From: Candidatus Methanoplasma cognatum
Lineage (GTDB): Archaea; Thermoplasmatota; Thermoplasmata; Methanomassiliicoccales; Methanomethylophilaceae
NCBI GenBank assembly: GCA_009777615.1
Contig: WRLM01000002.1
Coordinates: 124,001 to 188,000 of the forward strand
Length of the DNA stretch: 64,000 nucleotides
Direction of reading: 5' to 3'
Part shown: positions 8,472 to 17,091 of the stretch, one piece after another
Layout: every line of letters starts with the position of its first letter
How positions within the stretch are numbered: the stretch's first letter is position 1
Notes under the pieces: model-generated
The model's database searches: none
What the model saw: the letters and a program-made list of their open reading frames with translations, nothing else
Told to the model about the DNA's origin: nothing
Translations under genes and position numbers: made by a program

Positions 8472-9518
8472 TCATCTTATCCATACGTACTTAGCGTCTT
8501 TGTAGCTTCCTGTCTTCCTGACCCTTCCTTGCTTCTGAAGCTCGGACAGCTTTGCTTCGATGGTCGCCTGGCTTATGTCAGGCAGGAGTTCCATGATCTC
8601 CTTTTTAGAAATGGATGGGACACTGTTTTTCACGGCCGCTTCTATGCGGTTGCCTTTGTTCGCTTTCTTCTCCCCCACCACATCAAACCGCCTCTCTAAT
8701 TCCCTATAGCAGACGAACAGCGTGAAAATGAAGTTCTCTATGAATGGGAGGTAGTCGTTGCTGTTATCGTGCCAGCCATCCGACGATGCCCTGAGGGACT
8801 CGTAATAACTCCCTTTGTGTTCGTTGATCTGCCCCTCGAACGATATGTACTTACCAACATCGATACCGTTCCTATACATCAGGAGGAGGGACAGGAGTCT
8901 GGACATCCGCCCGTTGCCATCAGGGAAGGGGTGTATGCACAGGAAGTCCAGGATGACGCACGGGATGAGGAAGATTGGGTCTATGCTGCTGTCGTCCTTT
9001 GCGTCGACGTACGCGAGGATGAGCTGTTCCATTGCCTCCTTCGTCTCCTCCGACGGGGTCGGCCTGAACCTCACTCGTCTGGCCCCGTGCTGGTCGACCT
9101 CCATTATGACGTTATCGCTTGTTTTGTACCTCCCTCCGCCGTTAGGCGTGTAGGACATCATCATCCTGTGCATATCCAGTATCAGCCCTTCGCTCAAATC
9201 CATTGACATGTGCTCTTTGTGTACCGTGTCCAGGACGTCTCTGTATCCGGCTATCTCCATCTCGCTGTGGTTGAGAGGCGCGCTGTTCTTGTTGACTATC
9301 TCCTCAATGCGCCTGTCCGTCGTCACAATCCCCTCAATCTCATTGGAACCCTTGATTGATTGGATCCTCGCAATTGATTCCAGGGCGGTGAACGCCTCCC
9401 GGTTGCTCTTCTTCCTGTCTTCTTCTCTTATCCTGAATGCCTCGATCCCTTTGGTGAGCCCCACGGTGTCCGCCCGTATTCTGATGTCTTTTATGAAGGA
9501 GTAGTCGTAGCGCCGCAT
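8472..9518 (-). CDS. Fic-domain protein with C-terminal winged helix
   Basis: Fic enzymes transfer AMP (or a related group) from a nucleotide to target proteins. The active site is HPFPDGNGR at about residue 193 with all key residues (His, Phe, Asp, Gly-Asn-Gly-Arg). The alpha-inhibitory helix motif is present N-terminally as SNEIEGIVT (about residue 56), so the enzyme is of the class that carries its own inhibitor in cis. The last 70 residues (ISKKEIMELLPDISQATIEAKLSELQKQGRVRK) form a winged-helix DNA-binding domain, as in many Fic proteins thought to autoregulate. A palindromic operator frames the predicted TATA box (9541-9604). Confidence 0.93.
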   Translation of the reverse strand: MRRYDYSFIKDIRIRADTVGLTKGIEAFRIREEDRKKSNREAFTALESIARIQSIKGSNEIEGIVTTDRRIEEIVNKNSAPLNHSEMEIAGYRDVLDTVHKEHMSMDLSEGLILDMHRMMMSYTPNGGGRYKTSDNVIMEVDQHGARRVRFRPTPSEETKEAMEQLILAYVDAKDDSSIDPIFLIPCVILDFLCIHPFPDGNGRMSRLLSLLLMYRNGIDVGKYISFEGQINEHKGSYYESLRASSDGWHDNSNDYLPFIENFIFTLFVCYRELERRFDVVGEKKANKGNRIEAAVKNSVPSISKKEIMELLPDISQATIEAKLSELQKQGRVRKTGSYKDAKYVWIR

Positions 9519-9540
9519 CTTTCTGCCTCTTGGTAAATGT

Positions 9541-9604
9541 TACTGCATATATTTTATAATATTTATATGCAGTATTTCTCAGATCCGATAGATTTACTGC
9601 ATAT
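9541..9604. promoter_or_regulatory. Fic gene promoter with inverted-repeat operator
   Basis: An 11-bp perfect inverted repeat TACTGCATATA (9541-9551) / TATATGCAGTA (9564-9574) encloses an AT-rich core that reads TATAAAT-like on the minus strand, 35-45 bases before the Fic ATG. A third copy, TACTGCATAT, lies at 9595-9604. The layout fits a dimeric repressor, possibly the Fic protein's own winged helix. Confidence 0.65.
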
Positions 9605-9727
9605 TTTTCAGCTACCGTTCAAACGCGAGGCAGAATACGACATCTATTGAATATTGTCTGAAAATATGTTGAAAAAGAAAGGGGACACAGGATAGATATA
9701 CTCAGCGGAGGGTGCCGGTCATGCCCA

Positions 9728-10177
9728 TTATGGGTTCTTTGTTCCAAACGGACCCCTGTGCTTTTGTATGCGGAAGAGCGTGAAAACATTGTAGATAATC
9801 AGCAACGCCGCCGCGAGCATCGCCATCTCTCCCAGGATCCCGTCGAAAGCCAATTTCAGGAGCCATAGGAATGATACCAGGACGTATAGCACCCCCATCT
9901 GGGATGTGAGCCTCTGCGCGTCGAACCCCGGCCTCCCTTGCCCCAGCATGTCGCCGGAAGGCGTTCTGAGCATATTGTCCCATCCTATGTAAGTGGCTAA
10001 ACCAGTGACCAGCATCATCACCGAAAGGGACATGAACACCCATGCGGACAAATCTGCCGCCTCAAAGGTTCCGAAGCGGAGCGCGCCTGTCGCGCCGGCG
10101 ATCCACAGCAGGAGCATCAGTGCGGCGCCCTTCCATCTTCCCTTGGCGAACATAATATGGGACCAGTGTGCTCGCAT
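9728..10177 (-). CDS. Membrane protein, DUF3784-like paralogue B
   Basis: About 149 residues with four predicted membrane segments. It is a tandem paralogue of the next gene upstream: the N-terminal KGRWKGAALMLLLW matches RGRWKGALAMGLLW, and the GWDNML...GFDAQRL region matches GFNTMSK...FDMEKV. Start ATG 10177 is preceded by GGGGA at about 8-10 bases; an in-frame ATG at 10153 would mimic the paralogue's N-terminus more closely. Function unknown. Confidence 0.72.
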   Translation of the reverse strand: MRAHWSHIMFAKGRWKGAALMLLLWIAGATGALRFGTFEAADLSAWVFMSLSVMMLVTGLATYIGWDNMLRTPSGDMLGQGRPGFDAQRLTSQMGVLYVLVSFLWLLKLAFDGILGEMAMLAAALLIIYNVFTLFRIQKHRGPFGTKNP

Positions 10178-10199
10178 ATCAAGCTTTCCCCGAAGCCCG

Positions 10200-10625
10200 T
10201 CAGGATCTTTTCGGCGGGTCGACCTTGAACCTTCCCGTGTTGAGGAATACGGCCATGAAAACGACCCCCGCAACGAATGCGACGGTCATCACCCAGAACA
10301 TCATGGGGCCGTAAAACACGGATGACGGCCATGAGAGGAAGAACACATATGACAGCAGGACAAGGGAGGCCCCCGTGAAGGACGTGACCTTCTCCATGTC
10401 GAAGGCCGACCGTTCGTCTTTGGACATTGTGTTGAATCCAGCCAGCAGCATATAGCCGCCCAGGTACACCCCTATCCCGCATACCATGACGATCGACGAG
10501 AAGAGCGGCCAGAGCCACACCATCATGCCCCAGTCGTCCTCGGGGATGCACAACATCACCGCCGCTATGACGGCGGCCCACAGCAGTCCCATCGCCAGGG
10601 CACCTTTCCACCGGCCTCTGATCAT
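10200..10625 (-). CDS. Membrane protein, DUF3784-like paralogue A
   Basis: A 141-residue integral membrane protein with four hydrophobic segments. Between the second and third segments is GFNTMSKDERSAFDMEKV, which matches the YNTMSKEEK-type signature of DUF3784 proteins. Function of that family is unknown. Paired with a diverged copy 22 bases downstream, probably one transcript. Confidence 0.78.
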   Translation of the reverse strand: MIRGRWKGALAMGLLWAAVIAAVMLCIPEDDWGMMVWLWPLFSSIVMVCGIGVYLGGYMLLAGFNTMSKDERSAFDMEKVTSFTGASLVLLSYVFFLSWPSSVFYGPMMFWVMTVAFVAGVVFMAVFLNTGRFKVDPPKRS

Positions 10626-11061
10626 CGACGCAAAGAAAGGGTTTTGAATATATAGCTGCGCGTTTGTTGTTTAAACCTTTTTTTGAAGGAGGACATCCTC
10701 TCGTGGGCTTTCATAGGGTACTTGCCGCACATCTTTGTGTGGCAGCACGGCGTATTTTGGGGCAGGAACAAAACCCTCAAATGCCGCAGCAGAAAACCGA
10801 ATAGTCACTACAGAACGACCACCTCTCTCACATCATGCGGAAAGGTCAACGGGCCTAAGGCGGCCGTTGCTATACTGACGGCGGCCAACGGCGCCGAATC
10901 GCGGGCAATTCAGCGCCGGTATGGGGCTTGCAGATTTTGTGTGGAAACAAGGGACTTTTTACGAAAAACGTCTGTTTTTATTCGTGATGATCGCAAAGAT
11001 ATCCGCCGATGGTTTTTCAATGAACAAGAGGCTTAAATCCTATGAAAGCTAATCCGCTCCC
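10626..11061. other. Non-coding gap before glutamate synthase
   Basis: About 440 bases with no convincing gene. It holds a 7-bp stem GCCGTTG (10863-10869) / CAACGGC (10886-10892) and GC-rich inverted segments around 10855-10915, then turns AT-rich towards a TATA-like CTTAAATC at 11032-11039 that would serve the gltB gene. An open frame at 10683-11036 has no family features and atypical composition. Confidence 0.5.
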
Positions 11062-11079
11062 TTCGTAGGGAACTACGAA
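11062..11079. promoter_or_regulatory. Palindrome/hairpin at gltB transcription start
   Basis: TTCGTAG-GGAA-CTACGAA is a perfect 7-bp inverted repeat with a 4-base GNRA-type centre. It starts about 26 bases after the TATA-like element and ends 11 bases before the ATG, so it covers the expected transcription start or the first bases of the leader. Inside it is CGTA-N6-TACG, close to the GGTA-N6-TACC operator described for the nitrogen repressor NrpR in Methanosarcina. Confidence 0.6.
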
Positions 11080-11090
11080 AGAAGGTTAAT

Positions 11091-12692
11091 ATGTCGATAG
11101 AGAACTCTAAATCAACCACAGGAACGGCGATCCGAGTTAAGGATCCGTGTCCGATAAACGGAATGTGCCCCGTCTGCATCGAAGACTGTAATGTCCTCTG
11201 CGAGGTCGGGAAAGGCGCGCTGAGAGGAAGAGAGGTGCTTTACCCAAGCCCCGAACACTTCGGAAAATCAACAGCCGCCTCCAACAAGGACTATTTCTTG
11301 GACTGGTCTCACTTCCAGATCATGGCGGAGCTGCTGGGTGCGAAAGGCATCGAGCCGGACCCCGACGTGGCGTTCTTCGAGAATGTAGACATCTCGACCA
11401 CAGTAGGCTCGAAGGGGAAGAACCCGATAAGCATGAAGCTGCCCGTACACATCGCGGGCCTCGGCTCTACGGCAGTTGCGAAGAACAACTGGAAAGAACT
11501 GGCCGGAGGCGCGGCGATAGCGGGAGTAAGCGAGGTCATCGGAGAGAACGTATGCGGGATGGATTCCGATTCGGTGTACTCCAACGGAAAAGTGCAGTCC
11601 TCGCCGGACCTGGCCTTCCGCGTGAGCTCTTACACGGACCACTGGGACGGCAAGAACGGACGGATAGTCCTGCAGACGAATGTCGAGGACACCCGTGGCG
11701 GCGTGGACGACTACGGATTATCGAAGCTGAATGTGGAGGTTATAGAGAGGAAATGGGGACAGGGAGCGAAGGCCATCGGCGGAGAGGTAAGGCTCAGCAC
11801 GCTGGAGAGGGCGCTTGAGCTCAAGTCCCGCGGATACATAGTGATGCCTGACCCGGAGGACCCGGAGGTACAGGCCGCTTTCAAAGCGGGGGTGTTCAAG
11901 ACTTTCGAGAGGCACAGCCGCGTCGGATTCCCCGATGAGCGGTCCTTCCTTGAAGATATAGAGAGCCTGAGGCAGAAGGGCGCCAAGAATGTATTCCTGA
12001 AAACCGGAGCATACAAACCGGAGGTTGTGGCGTTCACGATGAAGTGCGCTTCCGAGGCGAAGATAGATCTTCTCACTTTCGACGCCGCCGGAGGCGGAAC
12101 GGGAATGTCCCCGGTCAGCCACATGAATGAGCTCAGCTCCCCCGGGATATGGCTGTTCAGCCAGGTGATGGCATGCGCCAAAGAGCTTAAGAAGCAGGGA
12201 AGGTTCGTTCCGGACCTGTCATTCGCCGGAGGTTTCATCAACGAGACTCAAATGTACAAAGCGTTCGCGCTGTCCGACATGGGCGACGGCCCGCTGGTCA
12301 GATCGATAGGGATGTGCAGAGGACCCATAGCCGCGGCGGTGAAGGGAAAGCACTTCGCGGAACTCGCGGCAAAGGGACAGCTTCCCTCATCCTTCTCGGA
12401 ACATTACGGGAGCGATCCGAACAAGTTCTTCATAGGCGCGATAGGACTGCAAGAGAGGTTCCCCGGCAAGAAGATAGGGACCGACATCCCCTGGGGGGCG
12501 GTCAGTCTGTACACCTATTTCAACGACAGGCTGGGAGAGGGACTCAAACAGCTCATGGCCGGAACCCGCAAGTTCAAGCTTCAATGCATAGAGAACGAAG
12601 ACATCGTCACTCTGTCCGAATATGCAAGCAAGGTCTCCGGGGTGGAGACGCTTGACGCAAGAGCTGCCAGAGTTATGAAATCACTTCTCTAA
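11091..12692 (+). CDS. gltB: FMN-dependent glutamate synthase, large-subunit domain
   Basis: FMN-binding synthase domain of glutamate synthase (533 residues), which reduces 2-oxoglutarate plus ammonia to glutamate. The (beta/alpha)8 FMN site is visible in FDAAGGGTGMSPVSHMNEL (about residue 330) and the downstream SFAGGF and IGMCRGPIA stretches. The N-terminus has the Cys-rich CPINGMCPVCIEDCNVLC typical of the archaeal stand-alone form, likely an Fe-S ligand set. Glutaminase and GXGXG domains are absent, as usual in archaea. GAAGGT lies 5-10 bases before the ATG; a palindrome in the leader suggests nitrogen control. Confidence 0.92.
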   Translation: MSIENSKSTTGTAIRVKDPCPINGMCPVCIEDCNVLCEVGKGALRGREVLYPSPEHFGKSTAASNKDYFLDWSHFQIMAELLGAKGIEPDPDVAFFENVDISTTVGSKGKNPISMKLPVHIAGLGSTAVAKNNWKELAGGAAIAGVSEVIGENVCGMDSDSVYSNGKVQSSPDLAFRVSSYTDHWDGKNGRIVLQTNVEDTRGGVDDYGLSKLNVEVIERKWGQGAKAIGGEVRLSTLERALELKSRGYIVMPDPEDPEVQAAFKAGVFKTFERHSRVGFPDERSFLEDIESLRQKGAKNVFLKTGAYKPEVVAFTMKCASEAKIDLLTFDAAGGGTGMSPVSHMNELSSPGIWLFSQVMACAKELKKQGRFVPDLSFAGGFINETQMYKAFALSDMGDGPLVRSIGMCRGPIAAAVKGKHFAELAAKGQLPSSFSEHYGSDPNKFFIGAIGLQERFPGKKIGTDIPWGAVSLYTYFNDRLGEGLKQLMAGTRKFKLQCIENEDIVTLSEYASKVSGVETLDARAARVMKSLL

Positions 12693-12697
12693 ACCCC

Positions 12698-12736
12698 AAA
12701 GGGCCGCCGAGGCCCTTTGAATTTTATTTTTTAGGC
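12698..12736 (+). terminator. Hairpin plus T-rich terminator after gltB
   Basis: AAAGGGCC (12698-12705), a five-base loop, GGCCCTTT (12711-12718), followed by ATTTTATTTTTTA. An 8-bp perfect stem with a U-rich tail six bases after the gltB stop. Confidence 0.75.
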
Positions 12737-13208
12737 CGGACGGCATGCAAGGAATATTGTTGGAAGGAAGCCTTATAATATGACCACTTCTTATGATTTA
12801 TTCCCATTAATGCCGTTTTTTGAATAATACCTACTATATTTATCTATATATTCATATATATGTAAAATAATGCAGAATTGTTGATAGATTTGCTGTGTTT
12901 CTGCAGTCGGAAGTTTGTAGCCAGCTTATTTTTTTTGCATGTGCGGAATCAGGTTTTTTATGCCATAGAATGGTCTTCTATTAAAAAGTCTCGTATATAC
13001 TGCAAATATATTGTACCTATTGGTTATATATATTGACAAAGGAATATCTATAATGAATCGGAAAAATCTCAGGATGCCGCAACATTCGTGCTCCCCTTTG
13101 ACGGAGAAAATATCGGAAAGGGGATCATCGAACGGGATCGGTTCCGGCAGATGGCCGATCACACGTTTCAAAAAAATACGGTAAAAAGCAGATATGGAGG
13201 AATAAGAA
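12737..13208. other. AT-rich intergenic region upstream of surface-protein gene
   Basis: About 470 bases without a supported gene. It is strongly AT-rich with TATA-like clusters at about 12838-12870 and 13022-13036; the second would give a leader of roughly 150 bases for the surface-protein gene. A GGAGG at 13196-13200 sets that gene's start. Confidence 0.5.
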
Positions 13209-14933
13209 ATGCAGAACAAAGGCAGAATAGGTATATGTCCCTTGCTCGCTCTGGTAGTGGCACTGGTAATGATACCAGCTGCCGCTGTTTCTGTGACAGG
13301 GATTAACGACATCTCATTCGAAGATAGTTTTGGCGGAAACAGAGCGGATGTTTTCTGCGACGTGACCGCAGTATCCGACGGGGTCGTCGCGGTAGGATGG
13401 GCCGAACAAGAGTCCTTCAGGACCGGCGATTGGGCCGGTATCAGCGGAAAAGGCGGCACCGATGCGACCATTGTGAAATACAACGACGCAGGCGACGTTA
13501 TATGGAAGAAGAATTTTGGAGGACGGGGCGATGATATGTTTCATTCGGTGACCGCAGTATCCGACGGGATCATTGCTGTCGGAGCGTCAGGATCGGCATC
13601 GTTCGGCAATGGCGATTGGAGCGGCATCGAGGGAAACGGCGGCACCGACGCGATCATTGTGAAATACAATGACGCAGGTGAAGTCATGTGGAGGAAGAAC
13701 GTCGGAGGAGCGGGCGCGGACGTGTACCATTCGGTGACCGCCGCCCCAGGCGGATTCGTCACCGTGGGATTGTCCGACATCCCCTTTTCCTTTTTTGAAA
13801 AGGGGCCGGACCTCGAATGGAGCGGCTACGGTGTTGCGGTCATTGTAAGATACAATGATAAAGGCGATATTGTGTGGGTAAAGAGCTTTGCAGAGCCCGG
13901 CGGCCATTCTTTTGTTTCGGTAGCAGCAGTATCAGACGGGTTCGTCGTCTTGGGCACCAGTAGCCCTGATGAAAAAGGAAATCGGGACTATGTCGTAAAG
14001 TATGACAGTGCAGGCAATATGAAATGGTGGAGATATTTCTGCGCGGGGGATTTTCGTTCTATAGCGGCTGTTTCTGACGGATTTGTCGTCGTAGGTAGTA
14101 TTTCGGCAAATTATTTCGGATCCGGTATCTGGACGGGGGTCAAAGCAAAAAGCAGCGTTGCGGACGCGGTCATTTTGAAATTCAACAATGCCGGCGATCT
14201 GGTGTGGAACAAGAACTTCGGCGAAGGTACCAGGCCTGTGAAATGCTATTATTTCCATTCGGCAACGGCGGTGCCTGACGGCATCATCGCCGCGGGCGAT
14301 GCGCATGCCGCAAGCGGCGCCAACATAACCTACAGCAATGCAATAGCTGTGAAGTACAGCAACGCCGGCGAGGTCCTGTGGGAGGATGACTCGTCAGGGG
14401 ATCTTCACAGCAAGTTCTACTCGGTGACCGCGGTGCCGGACGGCTTCGTTGCTGCCGGGGCGTCCGGACCGACCCCGATCGAAGGAAAGATAAAACAATA
14501 CGACGCGCTCGTCGTGAAATACGGTACAGTGGGAATCATTCACGTTACGAATATAACCAATGTGCCAAACAGGGCGGCCGTGGGAACATACCTGTCCTTA
14601 ACAGGCACGGTGGCTCCGGCCAACGCCGCCGGTATGGAGATCGTATGGACGGTCAAGGATCCTGGGACCACAGGGGCCACGATCAATGGCAACGTACTCC
14701 ATACGACAAGCACAGGCACGGTCATTGTGACAGCCACCGTTGCGAACGACACGTATGAAAAGGACTTCGCGATCGTCATCGGCACTTCCGAACACGTCGT
14801 TGTAAAGGATGACGGTTTCGGCTCGAACATGCTGCTGTACGCAGGCGCAGGGATAATGATCACTGTGCTCTGCGCCGGCGCGGCGACGATGTTGATTGGA
14901 AGAGGAGCCAAAAGAAACTTCTCCGGGTCTTGA
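13209..14933 (+). CDS. Secreted, membrane-anchored repeat protein (adhesin-like)
   Basis: A 574-residue cell-surface protein. It has a signal peptide (PLLALVVALVMIPAAAVSV), then about eight repeats of 50-60 residues built on SVTAVSDGxxAVG, GGTDAIIVKYNDAG and VIWKKNFGG, a pattern of beta-propeller-like surface proteins. From about residue 455 an Ig-like/BIG2 module follows (AAVGTYLSLTGTVAPANAAG), and the C-terminus is a transmembrane helix (LLYAGAGIMITVLCAGAATM) with a short basic tail. GGAGG eight bases before ATG supports the start. Likely function is adhesion or surface structure, by analogy only. Confidence 0.85.
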   Translation: MQNKGRIGICPLLALVVALVMIPAAAVSVTGINDISFEDSFGGNRADVFCDVTAVSDGVVAVGWAEQESFRTGDWAGISGKGGTDATIVKYNDAGDVIWKKNFGGRGDDMFHSVTAVSDGIIAVGASGSASFGNGDWSGIEGNGGTDAIIVKYNDAGEVMWRKNVGGAGADVYHSVTAAPGGFVTVGLSDIPFSFFEKGPDLEWSGYGVAVIVRYNDKGDIVWVKSFAEPGGHSFVSVAAVSDGFVVLGTSSPDEKGNRDYVVKYDSAGNMKWWRYFCAGDFRSIAAVSDGFVVVGSISANYFGSGIWTGVKAKSSVADAVILKFNNAGDLVWNKNFGEGTRPVKCYYFHSATAVPDGIIAAGDAHAASGANITYSNAIAVKYSNAGEVLWEDDSSGDLHSKFYSVTAVPDGFVAAGASGPTPIEGKIKQYDALVVKYGTVGIIHVTNITNVPNRAAVGTYLSLTGTVAPANAAGMEIVWTVKDPGTTGATINGNVLHTTSTGTVIVTATVANDTYEKDFAIVIGTSEHVVVKDDGFGSNMLLYAGAGIMITVLCAGAATMLIGRGAKRNFSGS

Positions 14934-15058
14934 CGGTAACATCAATACGTATTCGGATACCAGCGGGGGGCTTCTTTCAAACCTAAAGGCTGTAAAAAGG
15001 AATGGCCTCTCTGATCCGGCATGCATTCTTTTTTGCAATCTGAGGTTCCAATTCTCTT

Positions 15059-15205
15059 TCACGGTTTCGAAATGAGATTTTTTCTGAACAGAACGCCGCT
15101 TACTGTCAAGGCCAGGAACAATATGAGCAAGAATGAAGCAGGCCGCTGCCCGAATACCATGGTGATGATGAATATGGCTGCGACCGCACATACGGACAGA
15201 ACCAT
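15059..15205 (-). CDS. Possible 48-residue membrane miniprotein
   Basis: A short frame read from the minus strand between the surface-protein gene and purH. It encodes 48 residues with two strongly hydrophobic segments (VCAVAAIFIITMVFG and FLLILFLALTVSGVLF) separated by GQRPAS and ending in a basic RKNLISKP tail. The two-helix hairpin layout with positive C-terminus is typical of real small membrane proteins, but the ribosome site (GAAGTG) is weak and I see no promoter. Confidence 0.4.
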   Translation of the reverse strand: MVLSVCAVAAIFIITMVFGQRPASFLLILFLALTVSGVLFRKNLISKP

Positions 15206-15318
15206 CAACACTTCTTAAGAGTGGCCCTTCGTCTATTTCCGAAAGGAGCCTTTATCTAACACGACCACCTTTCAAAAACGTACTCACAAAAATGCGGGGT
15301 GCCTCGAAGAAGGGGGTA

Positions 15319-16875
15319 ATGAATTTGGTCAAGATAAGAAGGGCTATTGTCAGCGTTTCCGACAAGAACGGAGTGCTGGAACTCTCGAAAGAACTGACCC
15401 GGATAGGGGTCGAGATAATATCCACAGGCGGCACGCACCGGCTCCTGAAGGACAACGGGATACCTGTAAGAGAGGTGTCGGACGTAACGGGATTCCCGGA
15501 GATGCTGGACGGGCGCGTGAAGACCCTTCACCCCATGCTGCACGGCGGCATCCTTGCCAGGAGGGACGTCCCGGAGCACATGGCCGCAATTGAGGATAAA
15601 GGAATAATGCCGGTCGACATGGTCGTCGTGAACCTGTATCCGTTCAAGGAGGCCGTCCTCAAGGACGGAGCGAAGTACGAGGATATCGTAGAGAACATCG
15701 ATATAGGCGGCCCCAGCATGATAAGGGCGGCGGCAAAGAATTACAGATCGGTCGCGGTGGTCACGAACCCCAGCCAATATCCCCTGATACTGGAAGAGCT
15801 GAGCTCCGGAGGGGAGATATCCGAAGGCTTGCTCGAGAAGCTGATGCTTGAGGCGTTCATCGCGACCGCCGAGTATGATTCAATGATAGCCTCATACATG
15901 TCTGAAAGGTTCGGCGAGGGATTCCCCGCATCGTTCCCTATCCCGTCCGAGAAGGTGGAGGACCTCAGGTACGGAGAGAACCCGAACCAGAAAGCGGCGT
16001 TCTACAAAGCACCGTTCGCAAAAGGCACCACCGTGGCCAAGTCGGAACAGATCCACGGAAAGGAATTGTCGTACAACAACATACTCGATCTGGACAAAGC
16101 TCTGGATATCGCTTTGGATTTCGAAAGGCCCACGGCCGTGGTCATGAAGCACACCAATCCCTGCGGTCTCGCCTCGGAAGATAACATATTCGATGCGTTC
16201 AAAACGGCGTACAACGTCGATCCGTTATCCGCGTACGGCTGCGTCATTTGCCTGAACCGCAACTGCGACATGAGAACGGCGGAGATGATATCGCAGTATT
16301 TTGTCGAGGCCGTGATATGCCCCGACTATGAGCCGGGCGTGTTCGATCTTCTGTCGAAGAAGAAGAACATACGTCTCCTTAGGACGAACTCCCCGATCGC
16401 GCCGTCGGAGAGGCACAGGGAGTTCAAGATGAAGAAGGTCCAGGGAGGGATACTCGTTCAGACCGACGAGGATGTGGTTATAGATCCCAAGGACCTCAAG
16501 GTGGTCACGGAGCGCCGGCCGACCCAGGAGGAGATATCCGCGCTGCTTTTTGCCTGGAAGCTTGCCAAACACGTGACGTCGAACGCAGTCGTCTTCGTAA
16601 AAGGGGAAAGGGCGATAGGCATCGGCGCGGGACAGATGAGCCGTGTGGATTCCGCGAAGATAGCGGCGATGAAAGCGAATGAGCCCACGGCAGGGTCGGT
16701 GATGGCGTCAGACGCGTTCTTCCCATTCAGGGACGGCGTGGACGAAGCCGCGAAAGCGGGCGTGACGGCGATCATACAGCCAGGCGGGAGCATAAGGGAC
16801 CAAGAGGTAATAGACGCGGCCAATGAGCACAATATGGCGATGGTCTTCACGGGCTGCAGAGTGTTCAGGCACTGA
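15319..16875 (+). CDS. purH: Bifunctional AICAR transformylase / IMP cyclohydrolase
   Basis: Last two steps of IMP synthesis: formylation of AICAR and ring closure. The N-terminal cyclohydrolase domain (RRAIVSVSDKNGVLELSKEL, ISTGGTHRLLKDNGI, GRVKTLHPMLHGGIL) and the C-terminal transformylase domain with the catalytic KHTNPCG motif (about residue 280) are complete. ATG 15319 is preceded by a strong AAGGGGGT; an upstream in-frame ATG at 15292 would place that ribosome site inside the gene. Many archaea use PurP and PurO instead, so the bacterial-type bifunctional enzyme is worth noting. Confidence 0.95.
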   Translation: MNLVKIRRAIVSVSDKNGVLELSKELTRIGVEIISTGGTHRLLKDNGIPVREVSDVTGFPEMLDGRVKTLHPMLHGGILARRDVPEHMAAIEDKGIMPVDMVVVNLYPFKEAVLKDGAKYEDIVENIDIGGPSMIRAAAKNYRSVAVVTNPSQYPLILEELSSGGEISEGLLEKLMLEAFIATAEYDSMIASYMSERFGEGFPASFPIPSEKVEDLRYGENPNQKAAFYKAPFAKGTTVAKSEQIHGKELSYNNILDLDKALDIALDFERPTAVVMKHTNPCGLASEDNIFDAFKTAYNVDPLSAYGCVICLNRNCDMRTAEMISQYFVEAVICPDYEPGVFDLLSKKKNIRLLRTNSPIAPSERHREFKMKKVQGGILVQTDEDVVIDPKDLKVVTERRPTQEEISALLFAWKLAKHVTSNAVVFVKGERAIGIGAGQMSRVDSAKIAAMKANEPTAGSVMASDAFFPFRDGVDEAAKAGVTAIIQPGGSIRDQEVIDAANEHNMAMVFTGCRVFRH

Positions 16876-17067
16876 TCATTCTTCAAGGTTGTCGGGCAGC
16901 ATCGGTCTGCCTTCAGCTTTCCTTTTCATATGGCCGCCGGGGCCGCCTCTTTCTTCTCTTGCCTTATCGATGCATTCCGCGTCGTCACATACGAACGCAG
17001 CATAAACGAAGTTGGTGCTGGTCTTGCCGCAGAACTGGCATTTGTAATCTTTGAAGTCGATCGCCAT
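16876..17067 (-). CDS. Small zinc-binding protein
   Basis: 63 residues with CQFCGKTS and FVCDDAEC, four spaced cysteines suggesting one zinc site, followed by a Gly- and charge-rich tail. Function unknown. It follows nadC by 24 bases on the same strand and ends next to the convergent purH stop. Confidence 0.7.
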   Translation of the reverse strand: MAIDFKDYKCQFCGKTSTNFVYAAFVCDDAECIDKAREERGGPGGHMKRKAEGRPMLPDNLEE

Positions 17068-17091
17068 CGCCCCCGCATCGCATTTTCTAAA

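Noticed and set aside
10683-11036. 117-codon frame before gltB
   Set aside because: No family features, odd composition, no ribosome site, and it overlaps the gltB promoter.
12926-13483. 185-codon minus-strand frame upstream of the surface-protein gene
   Set aside because: Overlaps the signal-peptide region of a better supported gene and contains no motif.
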